Assembly (NCBI GenBank): GCA_964389925.1
Contig: CAYMGE010000019.1
Location: 10,500-74,499 of the forward strand
From: CALECP01 sp964389925
GTDB lineage: Bacteria; Chloroflexota; Anaerolineae; Promineifilales; Promineifilaceae
Length of the DNA: 64,000 nucleotides
Direction: 5' to 3'
Shown one piece after another: positions 9,168 to 17,483 of the stretch. A model generated the notes under the pieces. The model was not told the DNA's origin. It saw nothing but the letters and a program-made list of their open reading frames with translations, and ran no database searches. Each line of letters opens with the position of its first letter. The stretch's first letter is position 1. Made by a program: the position numbers and the translations under genes.

Positions 9168-9198
9168 AAAACGCGGTTCCGTATAGGAACCGCGTTTT
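9168..9198 (+). terminator. Rho-independent terminator of zwf
   Basis: A 13-bp perfect stem, AAAACGCGGTTCC / GGAACCGCGTTTT, loop GTATA. The A-run on one side and T-run on the other let it work in both directions. It begins 5 nt after the zwf stop. Confidence 0.9.
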
Positions 9199-9209
9199 CG
9201 CAACTTTAT

Positions 9210-9234
9210 GTATTCAGTGAACACAACCGAATAC
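9210..9234. repeat. Fold-back unit of the GAATACC family
   Basis: GTATTC (9210-9215) and GAATAC (9229-9234) pair, with extra pairing inside. The unit sequence (attcagtg, accgaatacc) is shared with the larger fold-back at 52109-52174, about 43 kb away, so this is a dispersed repeat. It lies just past the zwf terminator, beside the 3' end of the giant surface-protein gene. Confidence 0.5.
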
Positions 9235-9258
9235 CGATTACCAAGGGGTGTCTACTCG

Positions 9259-12200
9259 CTACTTCTTCACAACAAGCCACCCAAACAGCAAAGTCCCAAT
9301 CAGCAATATCGACAATGAAATAAACGTCCACAGCAGGCCGAGCGATTGCGTTGCATCGGCCGACTGTGTCGCCCCATTCAATCGAATCGCCGTTGGTTCA
9401 TTGGCTAGCAAGACTGTTTCCGTCGCGTCATCAGCCGTCAGCGTATCTCCGTTGCTGCTGGTGAGATGGACAACTGAGGCGGTGACCTCGGCCGATGTCG
9501 TTTCAGCCTCCACTGGCTCAAAGTAGAGCGTGCCAAAGTTGACCGCTTCTGTCTGCGGCACAAACGACGCGCCCGTCAAGCGCACCGTATTCGCCGCGAA
9601 TGAGACATTACACGCACCAACGAGGTTGTTGCCGACACTACAACTCATCGCGGTGATGAGGGCAGGGTCAAAGGTGACATCCAGCGTCAACGCGCCAAAC
9701 GGCGTATCGTCTGGCAGGTCGATCATAACAGCGACTTGACCATCGCCGAGTGGAGTCAGCCATAGCTGTGCGGCAGCCAACGCTCGACGTGCCGCACGTC
9801 GCTGTTGGATACAAAGCGCGTTGCTAATCCCAACCTCACATTGTGCAACATACATTGCATCGACAATGTTACATAGGCCGTTCGCATCGACATCACACTG
9901 TGACCAGTCGAGTGTGTTTTCTTCCAATGGGCAACCGGCTTCCGCGCTGCGTGCGCCGACGACATATTGTGAAATATACATCGCGTCGACGACGTTGCGT
10001 TGACTATCACACGAAACATCACCGTCAACGACCTCCGCCCCAATTGTGACACTGCCGCTACGCAGCGAAGTCGTGAGCGGATTACCGTTTGTGTCGGTAA
10101 AGGTCGCCGCATTGAGCAACAGTTCGCTGACGTTGCCGCCTGCCCCCGTCACGGTGAAGACAAATTCAGCCAACGAGCCAGCCATCATCACGCCCGTGTT
10201 GCTTGTCAGAGTGACGCGCACGCCGTTGCTTGAATAGTTGGGGTTGCAGAGGGCGGTGTCGAACTGTGTGGCTGGATCGGCCGAGCATTCCACCACGTCC
10301 AACAACGCCGCATCATATATCAAATCAATTGTCGCACTGCCAATCGCGTTGCTCTGCGACCCCAGCAAAATCGTCACCGCGACTGTCTCTCCCGTCTCGG
10401 CCGCATAGTCACCCACGTAAATTTGGTCTTGTGGCAGAGGGGTTGCCGTCGGTGGGGGCGTGTTTGTGGCTGTTGGCTGCGCCGTTGGGACAGGCGAAGA
10501 TGTGGCTGTTGGTAGCGGCGTGGGCGTATAAGTTGGCAGCGGTGTTGGCAGTGGATCGACGGGTTCGACAGCCGGAACCGCGCCGACAAATGTCTCACCC
10601 CACATGTCGATCAACTTCAACATGCCAAGATCGCTGTGATGTGTTCCATCCCCACTTAGATAAGAGCTGCCATCACGCTCAACATTGTTGCGGAAAACCG
10701 TGTAGAAGTCAGGGCCGGGAATCAGGCGATATTTTGCCGCGACTGCGTCGATGTCACCCAAAATTTTGCGCTTGGTGACGAGCGTGCCATAGCCACCGCG
10801 TGTTTCATCGGTGTCGGGGATACGCGCCACAATTGGCACACGCCCCAGCGCGATCAGGTCTGCCACCGCCGCATCGAGCCGATTACCATACTCTGTTATG
10901 TTAAAGCCGGGGACTCCGATAGCATCTTCACTATCGAGCGCGTCATTCGTGCCGAGCGCAATGCCCCAGAAGCGTGCATTGGCCTGCATATCGTCTAACG
11001 CAAGCGCGTCGTAAATATCGACTTCGCCATCGGGTTGGTCGGTGAGGCCACTCGAATTTTGTCCAGACAGGCCGTATGTCGTGAACATCATGTCCTGCTC
11101 TTCACCGCGCAGTGTTTTGATTTTGGCGGCGAGGCCAAGCGTGCCGATGGTCTCGAAATCGGAGGCGGTCAGTGAGTCGCCGTAGATAGCGAATGAGTCG
11201 AGATTGCTGCTGTTACCATTGGGGGCAAAGAGACGAATCTCGCGTAGGCCAAAATCTCGGCCGGGATTCGCCGTCTCGCTGGCATTGCCATCAGTGACAT
11301 ACATGCGTAGCCAGTGATAGCCACCTGCTGGGACAGTCAGCTTGTGCAGGCGTTGGCTGCGATTGTTGCCCGTGACGGTGAGAATCGTTTGCCAGTTGCC
11401 GTCAATGCCGTTGGTCGAATCGGCCGAGACCTGCATCAGATAATCGCGCGGATTGCTTTCTGGGTAGCTGCCCGAATCGGGACGAGGATACCAGTTGCCA
11501 TTCACAAAGTAGTTGAAGTAGTAGTCGCCGCTCAGTTCTTGTTCTAGGTCAATGGCGACGATGGCGACTTCGCCCAATGCCGAATCGGCCGTAAACTTCG
11601 CCGACCCTGTGCGCGTGATGCCATTGTTGCCACAGCGATAGTCGGTCAAAAATTCGCTGGGGTCTGCGCTGGCATTGGATGGCTGCTGATAGCAAAACCA
11701 CGACTCTGCATTTTGCGTGTGGACAAATCGACCGGCCGCGATATTGTCAAACGTCATCTCAGGTGCTTGTAGGAAGTTGGGGTTGATGGTGTAGACGGTG
11801 AATGGGGCGTAGGCGTTGCGGTTGGCGGCCGATTGAACGCGCAGATACCCGTCTCCATCCGGCACGGCTGGCACAATGGCGCGAATGAAACTGTCTGTCC
11901 ATTCAACTACCTGTGCATTTGCGCCCAAAATCTCAACGGAGCCGGCCGAATTGCCAAAACCAGAGCCAAACATGCCAATCTCATACCCAATCACGCCGGA
12001 GCTATTGGCAACTTCAATCTCGATCCCTGCATCAGAGGGCGGTGCGGTCGGCGACGGAACAGGGGTCAGCGTGGGCGCAGGGGTTCCCGCCGGCACTGTC
12101 ACGGTTGGCTCAGGCGTGGGCGTGACTGCGTTTTGAGGGAAAGGCGCGGTAAACGCCTCAGCCCAGCCCGCGATCAAGGCTTCACGTCCCGTGTAGCTGT

Positions 12201-14931
12201 GGTGTGTGCCATCATCGCTGATGTAAGAAGCGTCATTGGCCTTGATGTTGCGGCGGAATTCTGTGAAGAAGTCTGGACCGGGAATCAGGCGATAGGTTGC
12301 CGCAATCGTGTCAATATCGGTCAATACCTTTTGCTTAGAAGCGGTATCACCATAGCCGTTGATCGATTCATCCGTATCGGGGAGGCGAGCGATGATCGGC
12401 ACGCGCCCACGACTGATCAGTTCTTGAACTGCGCCATCGAGCCGCTCATCAAACTGCATGAGGAACGAGTTGGGATCATTTAGGTTGACGGCTCCACCGC
12501 CGATGTCATTTGTGCCAAGCGCGATGCCCCAGTAGAGCGCGTTGTCCGCCATGTTGTCGATGGCAAACGCATCGTAGAGGTCGCTGTCAAAGTAGTCGGT
12601 GTCCATCAGGCGATCGGCTTTTGCACCGGGCAGCCCATACAGTGTCAGCGGCAGTGCGTTGTCTGATAGGCGGCGCGTTTGTGCTTGTGCGCTGAATCCG
12701 CGTGGCCCGATGATGTCGAATGCCGTAAATGTCAGTGAGTCGCCATAGATGGCAATCGAATCGGGGCGACCTGTGCCGTTCGCTTTGTAAACATGAACTT
12801 GGCGCAGCAAGAAGTCGCGCCCTGCCGGCTCACTGTAGTCAGCGTATCCGTCTGTGACGCGCATTCGCAGCCATCTGTAGTTGCCAGCGGCCGGAATGTC
12901 TACAACATGATAGCGCGTCGTGCGGTTGTTGTCGGCGACAGTTTGCAGGGTTGTCCATGTGCCGTCTGTGCCGTTGGTGGAATCGGCCGAGACATCAATC
13001 GTATACGTGCGCGGATAGCTCTTGCGCCAGCTCGCTTGGGATTCGTGATACGGTTCCCAATAGGTGTCGGAGGTGAATTGGTAGATGTGTTGACCACTCA
13101 ACACGCTGTCAGAGCGGAAGGCCAGCGTTGCGGTTGTGCCGAGCGAGGAATCGGCCGCAAACACCGCTTCGCCCGACCCGACAAACCCACCTGAGCCACA
13201 GCGATAGTTGGTGAGGAAGCGGCCGATTTCGATGGCTGCGCCCGTCTCAATATCGTTGCAGTAGCCAAACTCAAGCCCGTCTAAAAAGAGCGTCTCATCA
13301 AATGAGATTTCATCATACGTCTGCTGGGCAGGCAGCAAGAAGTTGGGGTCGATTGAGTAAACGGTAAAGGGAGCGGCCGTTGCATCCCCATTCTGTTTCA
13401 TGAGGCGGAGTTCGCCCGTTCCATCAGCCACATTTGGCACAATCGCACGAATAAATCCGTCTTCCCATTCGAGGACTGTTGCCTGTGCGCCCAAAATGGT
13501 CAATGTGCCAGCCCCGCCAAACCCTTCGCCAAAAACACCAATTTCATAGCCGCTCACCCCTGAGATATTACTGAATTCAATCTCTAGCGGCAGTTGTGGG
13601 GTCGCTGTAGCAGGGGTCGTTGGCTGTGGCGTGTCGGTCGGTGGCAAGGTCGCCGTTGGTGGTGGCGGCAATTGTGTGTTCGTTGGCGTTATGTTGGGGT
13701 CTGGGGTCGCTGTTGGCACAATCTCGCCGGGGGTTGATGTCCAGAACGAGGCAGTGTGAGCAGACCATGTGCCACCCCACCAGTTATCACCACGCAGCTT
13801 AACTGTCTGCACTGTCGGTGGTATCGCCATCCAATAGGTGCGGAACTGTTCCGATTTGTATTCGCTCGCGGCCTGCGCTTGCAGCGTCGCGGTTTGCCAG
13901 TTTAACCCATTGTCAAAGCTGACCTCTAGGTTGTCACCAACACCGACAAAACGCAAGAAGCTATTGGCTGGGGCAGGCGTGTCAAATGTGAATGTATCGG
14001 CCGCAGGGCTTACCATGCGATTGGTTGCCTGGATCATCCCAAAGGGAATGGCTGGGTCGATAGAGAAGTTGTCCCAGCGATAGGTATTCGACTCGTTGAT
14101 GTTCCATGAGTGATGCCCAAATTGGACAATGCCCTGTGTCCAGTCGAGCGGTGGGCTAATGGCGGTGTCGAGGAAGCAGTGGGCGTGGTCGGGGAAGCAG
14201 ACAGAGATGTGATCGGCCGATAGCCGCACCTCTACAGTTTCAAGTCGCGTGTCGCTCGGTGTCAGTCCGTTTTGTGACAACACCGACTCAATCGTCGTGT
14301 AGTTATCATAGAGGTTGCTTGCCACAAAATCGCGGATGACGGAAGCCTCAATGCGCGTTTGTCCCAGCGTCAAGCCAGTTCGTAGCAGAATACCGTTTTT
14401 TGGCTCACCCGTTGCGGCCGGCAGCCAATCTTGAATCGGCAGTTGCAAATTGTCTTCAAACGGCGTGACCCAGATATTCAGAAAATCCTTTCCATCAGGG
14501 CGCAGCGTGGAGACATCAAAACGGATGACTGCCTCTTCATTGCCAAAATCAGCCATCTGATTGGGCGTGAGGTAGATCATGCCATAGCCCGTCGCGTTGA
14601 GTGCCGTCTGCACTGTGCCATCACAGACAAAGACAGCATCTTCGTGGGCGGTAACGGGATGAGATGCGGGGGACGGGGCGCAGGTGGGGGAAAAATCGGC
14701 CGAAACTGTATCCAATTGCGACCATGTATTGACTTCTTTGCTATGAACAACGACATCCCAATCGGTCGGTTGCCATGGCTGTGGCTCATTGGGGAATGAA
14801 TCAATTGGCTCATTAAAAGCGACTGCTGCTGCCTCACCAGCTATCAATTGACTATGAATCAACACACTTCCGAAAATAAACAGACAGACAAAAATGCCGT
14901 ACATCAGCACGGATCCAAGACGTTCTACCAT
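9259..14931 (-). CDS. Anchored surface protein: two SGNH hydrolases, cohesin-dockerin-cohesin
   Basis: 1890 residues, secreted, with an N-terminal hydrophobic signal segment (about 8-32) and a C-terminal membrane helix followed by Lys-Lys. After an N-terminal lectin-like region come Pro/Thr-rich linkers near 400-453, 935-967 and 1458-1500. Between them a unit of about 500 residues is duplicated: an IPT/TIG-like start ('SGVSGYEIGVFG', 'SGVIGYEIGMFG'), a beta-sandwich, then an SGNH esterase with 'YGDSLT', 'ALGTND' and 'DGTHH' in both copies, so both look catalytically intact. The tail reads cohesin-like (about 1502-1625), dockerin-like with two 'VVDAMYISQ/IVDAMYVAQ' calcium-loop repeats (1630-1705), a second cohesin-like domain (1725-1835) and the anchor. 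Deacetylation of surface glycans is a reasonable guess. A GGGAG ribosome site precedes the start. Confidence 0.85.
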   Translation of the reverse strand: MVERLGSVLMYGIFVCLFIFGSVLIHSQLIAGEAAAVAFNEPIDSFPNEPQPWQPTDWDVVVHSKEVNTWSQLDTVSADFSPTCAPSPASHPVTAHEDAVFVCDGTVQTALNATGYGMIYLTPNQMADFGNEEAVIRFDVSTLRPDGKDFLNIWVTPFEDNLQLPIQDWLPAATGEPKNGILLRTGLTLGQTRIEASVIRDFVASNLYDNYTTIESVLSQNGLTPSDTRLETVEVRLSADHISVCFPDHAHCFLDTAISPPLDWTQGIVQFGHHSWNINESNTYRWDNFSIDPAIPFGMIQATNRMVSPAADTFTFDTPAPANSFLRFVGVGDNLEVSFDNGLNWQTATLQAQAASEYKSEQFRTYWMAIPPTVQTVKLRGDNWWGGTWSAHTASFWTSTPGEIVPTATPDPNITPTNTQLPPPPTATLPPTDTPQPTTPATATPQLPLEIEFSNISGVSGYEIGVFGEGFGGAGTLTILGAQATVLEWEDGFIRAIVPNVADGTGELRLMKQNGDATAAPFTVYSIDPNFLLPAQQTYDEISFDETLFLDGLEFGYCNDIETGAAIEIGRFLTNYRCGSGGFVGSGEAVFAADSSLGTTATLAFRSDSVLSGQHIYQFTSDTYWEPYHESQASWRKSYPRTYTIDVSADSTNGTDGTWTTLQTVADNNRTTRYHVVDIPAAGNYRWLRMRVTDGYADYSEPAGRDFLLRQVHVYKANGTGRPDSIAIYGDSLTFTAFDIIGPRGFSAQAQTRRLSDNALPLTLYGLPGAKADRLMDTDYFDSDLYDAFAIDNMADNALYWGIALGTNDIGGGAVNLNDPNSFLMQFDERLDGAVQELISRGRVPIIARLPDTDESINGYGDTASKQKVLTDIDTIAATYRLIPGPDFFTEFRRNIKANDASYISDDGTHHSYTGREALIAGWAEAFTAPFPQNAVTPTPEPTVTVPAGTPAPTLTPVPSPTAPPSDAGIEIEVANSSGVIGYEIGMFGSGFGNSAGSVEILGANAQVVEWTDSFIRAIVPAVPDGDGYLRVQSAANRNAYAPFTVYTINPNFLQAPEMTFDNIAAGRFVHTQNAESWFCYQQPSNASADPSEFLTDYRCGNNGITRTGSAKFTADSALGEVAIVAIDLEQELSGDYYFNYFVNGNWYPRPDSGSYPESNPRDYLMQVSADSTNGIDGNWQTILTVTGNNRSQRLHKLTVPAGGYHWLRMYVTDGNASETANPGRDFGLREIRLFAPNGNSSNLDSFAIYGDSLTASDFETIGTLGLAAKIKTLRGEEQDMMFTTYGLSGQNSSGLTDQPDGEVDIYDALALDDMQANARFWGIALGTNDALDSEDAIGVPGFNITEYGNRLDAAVADLIALGRVPIVARIPDTDETRGGYGTLVTKRKILGDIDAVAAKYRLIPGPDFYTVFRNNVERDGSSYLSGDGTHHSDLGMLKLIDMWGETFVGAVPAVEPVDPLPTPLPTYTPTPLPTATSSPVPTAQPTATNTPPPTATPLPQDQIYVGDYAAETGETVAVTILLGSQSNAIGSATIDLIYDAALLDVVECSADPATQFDTALCNPNYSSNGVRVTLTSNTGVMMAGSLAEFVFTVTGAGGNVSELLLNAATFTDTNGNPLTTSLRSGSVTIGAEVVDGDVSCDSQRNVVDAMYISQYVVGARSAEAGCPLEENTLDWSQCDVDANGLCNIVDAMYVAQCEVGISNALCIQQRRAARRALAAAQLWLTPLGDGQVAVMIDLPDDTPFGALTLDVTFDPALITAMSCSVGNNLVGACNVSFAANTVRLTGASFVPQTEAVNFGTLYFEPVEAETTSAEVTASVVHLTSSNGDTLTADDATETVLLANEPTAIRLNGATQSADATQSLGLLWTFISLSILLIGTLLFGWLVVKK

Positions 14932-15262
14932 TACTAGCTCCCACTATCTATTCTAAGGCCTACAACCACACTTGCTTTTGTTCCAAGATGCTGCCACTAC
15001 ACAAAACGACTTTAGCCGTGCGATTTTGGCACTTATTCCAAACCTATTGGGCTGACGCAGAGCGAATATCTCTTTCACAAGCCCAACTTCACTCAAATTA
15101 TGAAGATTTTAGAAACGTTCACGGAAGAGTCTATAAAATCAATCTTGCAATGTAAACGGCGTTTAGGGGAAATCGGCCGCAGAATCAAATTGTTCACGCT
15201 TGCTTCACGGGGTCGGTGGTTTGAGGATCAAAAACAGGCCGTTGTTCATTGGGGGAGAGCCA
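14932..15262. other. Intergenic stretch without a recognised feature
   Basis: 331 bases between two reverse-strand genes. It should hold the promoter of the giant surface-protein gene, but I see no convincing -35/-10 pair. Only a TAGAAT-like -10 and the GGGAG ribosome site stand out. No ORF, tRNA or repeat was found. Confidence 0.5.
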
Positions 15263-16126
15263 CTAAAGCATAAACGCATCTTCCACCGACGCTGCTTTAT
15301 AGACGCGCCAAACTTCACGATGGGTTAGCGTTTGATTCGGCCGAATCAGCGAGATAGGGGAAAGCGTTTCTAGCTCTAGGAATTGGGAGTTGCAGTAGAT
15401 TTGGCTGGAGCTGTCAAAATCGTAGTAGCGGGCGGCGTGGTCATAAGCGGCTTCTTTGACAAAGAGAGTGTCCTTGTTCCAGTAAGCTAGCCAGCCAACG
15501 GGGTTGGGTGCGCCAATTTTGAGGGCTTCATCATCGCGAATGGTTGCATTAATGCGGATGCGGTCGTTTTTGAGGGTCAGGTGAGGGGAGTTGATGTTGG
15601 TGTAAGGCCAGAAGGTGATCGGCCGATTGCCCCAATAGCCCCCCGCATCGAGCGGTTCCGTGTTTTGTGGCAGGGCGGCCGAGCCGCCTATCGCCATCTG
15701 CGTAATCGCCCACGCCGCACATTCAATTGCCCAAACGCTGCGATTCGTCAACATATGCTCAACGATGACGGTTGCACTATCATCGGGCAAGGTCACCGTC
15801 AGCGATTTTTCGATTCCCGACGCATCGGGCTTTTGTGTCACACGAACGCCATTTGTGATGGCCTCAACCTGCACATTAAACGCATCTGGCAGATAAGTTC
15901 GCTCAGGCAGTTCGGGAGCAACCCATAGGCGGTGTCCGCCAAATAAGCGCAGCTTGCCGACGTTGGGGCAGTCCAGTGTGACACCTGGAATTTCTGCAAA
16001 GAGATTGTCACCATCATTAAAACGCAAGCTCAAGATGCGGGGGCCGATTGACTCAGCAACGACAACTGAAAGAGCTGTATTGTTAAGTTCAATGCAGTTC
16101 AAACCCATAAATCGTGTGGCATTCAT
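15263..16126 (-). CDS. DUF4380 family protein (mutarotase-like fold)
   Basis: 287 residues, cytosolic. An early 'GPRILSLRFNDGDNLFAE', then 'GGHRLWVAPELPERTYLPD' and 'VGWLAYWNKDTLFVKEA', are the pattern of DUF4380 proteins, which resemble aldose 1-epimerases in fold. A role in sugar recognition or epimerisation is only inferred. It stands alone, 331 bases upstream of the surface-protein gene in the direction of transcription. Confidence 0.75.
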   Translation of the reverse strand: MNATRFMGLNCIELNNTALSVVVAESIGPRILSLRFNDGDNLFAEIPGVTLDCPNVGKLRLFGGHRLWVAPELPERTYLPDAFNVQVEAITNGVRVTQKPDASGIEKSLTVTLPDDSATVIVEHMLTNRSVWAIECAAWAITQMAIGGSAALPQNTEPLDAGGYWGNRPITFWPYTNINSPHLTLKNDRIRINATIRDDEALKIGAPNPVGWLAYWNKDTLFVKEAAYDHAARYYDFDSSSQIYCNSQFLELETLSPISLIRPNQTLTHREVWRVYKAASVEDAFML

Positions 16127-16139
16127 AACTGTTTTGCGA

Positions 16140-16440
16140 TTAGTTTGCGCTATCTTCTGGTTCGCGGGGAATCCGTGATTTCAACCAGCTAATTTCTCCG
16201 CGATGATTGATTTCATCCTCATAGACGTGATACCACATCCAATAGTTGTTGGCGGCCTGCTCATTCCATGGCAACTCTTTCCAAAGCCATTCGTCATCTG
16301 GTGCTGGCTTGGTCATCATAGCGAAAATCGAGTTGGTGGATGGTCAAGTCCTGAACCCAGCGAATGGTCGTGGAATGGTTAATTTTTCCTTGCTCACCAC
16401 CGTAGAAATGAAAGCGTGAACATACTGTCCACGTTTTCAT
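16140..16440 (-). pseudogene. Decayed DinB-superfamily (DUF664-like) gene
   Basis: The reverse strand from 16440 encodes a DinB-like N-terminus with 'TIRWVQDLTIHQLDFRYDD', then goes out of frame. From 16316 another frame encodes the matching C-terminus with 'VYEDEINHRGEISWLKSRIP', the His-containing end of the fold, down to a TAA at 16140. Together they give about 100 residues against about 160 expected, so roughly 50 residues of the middle plus the frame are lost. The intact family are metal-dependent thiol transferases/DinB four-helix proteins. Confidence 0.65.
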
Positions 16441-16442
16441 CT

Positions 16443-17258
16443 TTAGGCTTTATGCGCGACCGCAAACAGTTCACGCTCGAAGAACCAGCGGAATGGGGGG
16501 GCATCAAAGGCGAGCTTACGCAGACTTGCCATGACCGAATTTTCATCACGGTTTTGTGGGGGGGAGTCGAGCCAGACCCGACCGCGAAACCCCGCCTTTC
16601 GCATCGTTTGGTGCATACTCAGAGGGGACTGCTCGTTGACATGCACGTGCTGGTTGACAGGGACTATCGCACGGGGGTCTTTGGGGTAATCGGCCCCCTG
16701 TCCCATCAAGGTGCGAACGCGCCGCACCCACGGATACGCATACTGATCGTACCAGCGATTTGGTGCGGTGTGCATGATGAACTTGCCATCGGGCTTGAGA
16801 ACGCGGTGTGTTTCGAGCAGTGCTTGATGCAATTCCCATGGATAGAGATGTTCGACCACATCATACATGAGAACGCGATCAAAATAACCGGTTGGGAACG
16901 GTAATTTTTTCGCATCGGAGCGACAAACGCCTGCCCGGATGTTGCCATAATGTCCTTCTTCAATGGCTTGTTCGATAACATCACGGGTCATGCGCGTGGC
17001 AACGTGGGCGTAGTCGATGCCGTAGCATTCAACGCCTTCCTCGATGCAGTGGCGCACAATTTCGCCTCGGCCGCAGCCCACATCGAGGATTTTCATGCCT
17101 GCTGTGACTTCGGCAATGTCAAACGAGTGACGCAAACGGCGCGAGAGGTGCTGCCCTTCTGATTCGATAAATTCCTCGAATCCTTCACAGGCGGTTAAAA
17201 AGTATTCTTCGTCGTATAACTCCGACGGGAGGGAGGGTTTTCCATTCAGACTGCTCAT
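16443..17258 (-). CDS. Class I SAM-dependent methyltransferase
   Basis: 271 residues. Motif I 'ILDVGCGRGE' binds SAM, with the following acidic residue in 'YGIDYA', then 'FDRVLMYDVVEHLYPWE' (motif IV/V region), the usual order for Methyltransf_11/25 proteins. It resembles small-molecule or lipid methyltransferases; the acceptor is unknown. A promoter with a palindrome in its spacer lies directly upstream, and the message would have almost no 5' leader. Confidence 0.87.
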   Translation of the reverse strand: MSSLNGKPSLPSELYDEEYFLTACEGFEEFIESEGQHLSRRLRHSFDIAEVTAGMKILDVGCGRGEIVRHCIEEGVECYGIDYAHVATRMTRDVIEQAIEEGHYGNIRAGVCRSDAKKLPFPTGYFDRVLMYDVVEHLYPWELHQALLETHRVLKPDGKFIMHTAPNRWYDQYAYPWVRRVRTLMGQGADYPKDPRAIVPVNQHVHVNEQSPLSMHQTMRKAGFRGRVWLDSPPQNRDENSVMASLRKLAFDAPPFRWFFERELFAVAHKA

Positions 17259-17266
17259 TAGCGTGC

Positions 17267-17295
17267 ATTATAAATTTGTCGTAGACAAGGGGCAA
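17267..17295 (-). promoter_or_regulatory. Reverse-strand promoter with palindrome in the spacer
   Basis: Reading the reverse strand, -35 TTGCCC (17290-17295) and -10 TATAAT (17267-17272) are 17 bp apart. The spacer holds the inverted repeat TTGTC-tac-GACAA (17276-17288), a candidate repressor or MerR-type site. The expected start point is within a few bases of the methyltransferase ATG (17258), implying a leaderless or near-leaderless message. Confidence 0.65.
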
Positions 17296-17416
17296 ATTGG
17301 CAGCAATTGGCTCACCTGCCAATCATGTACCATTGCATCGTTGTGAGCGGGAACCTACAATTTTTGGAAGTGATTCCATACAGGACATGAACAAGAAAGC
17401 GGCTTTGCCGCAAAAC

Positions 17417-17449
17417 CCTCACCCCCTCTCCCAAAGGCCAGAGGTGAGG
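17417..17449. repeat. Dispersed hairpin, CCTCACC/GGTGAGG
   Basis: A 'CCTCACCCCCTCTCCC' block followed by GGTGAGG forms a seven-base stem. Very similar boilerplate sequences occur between genes in many bacteria. It lies in the divergent gap before the lipoprotein gene. No ORF was found there. Confidence 0.5.
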
Positions 17450-17483
17450 ATTTCAGATTTTCCTATACTAGGACAAAAGATTT

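Noticed and set aside
11833..12483. 216-codon plus-strand frame opposite the giant surface protein
   Set aside because: Cys/Arg-rich composition without a fold, and no ribosome site; explained by the codon bias of the opposite strand.
16416..16904. 162-codon plus-strand frame across the methyltransferase and DinB remnant
   Set aside because: Antisense to a clear SAM methyltransferase and without motifs.
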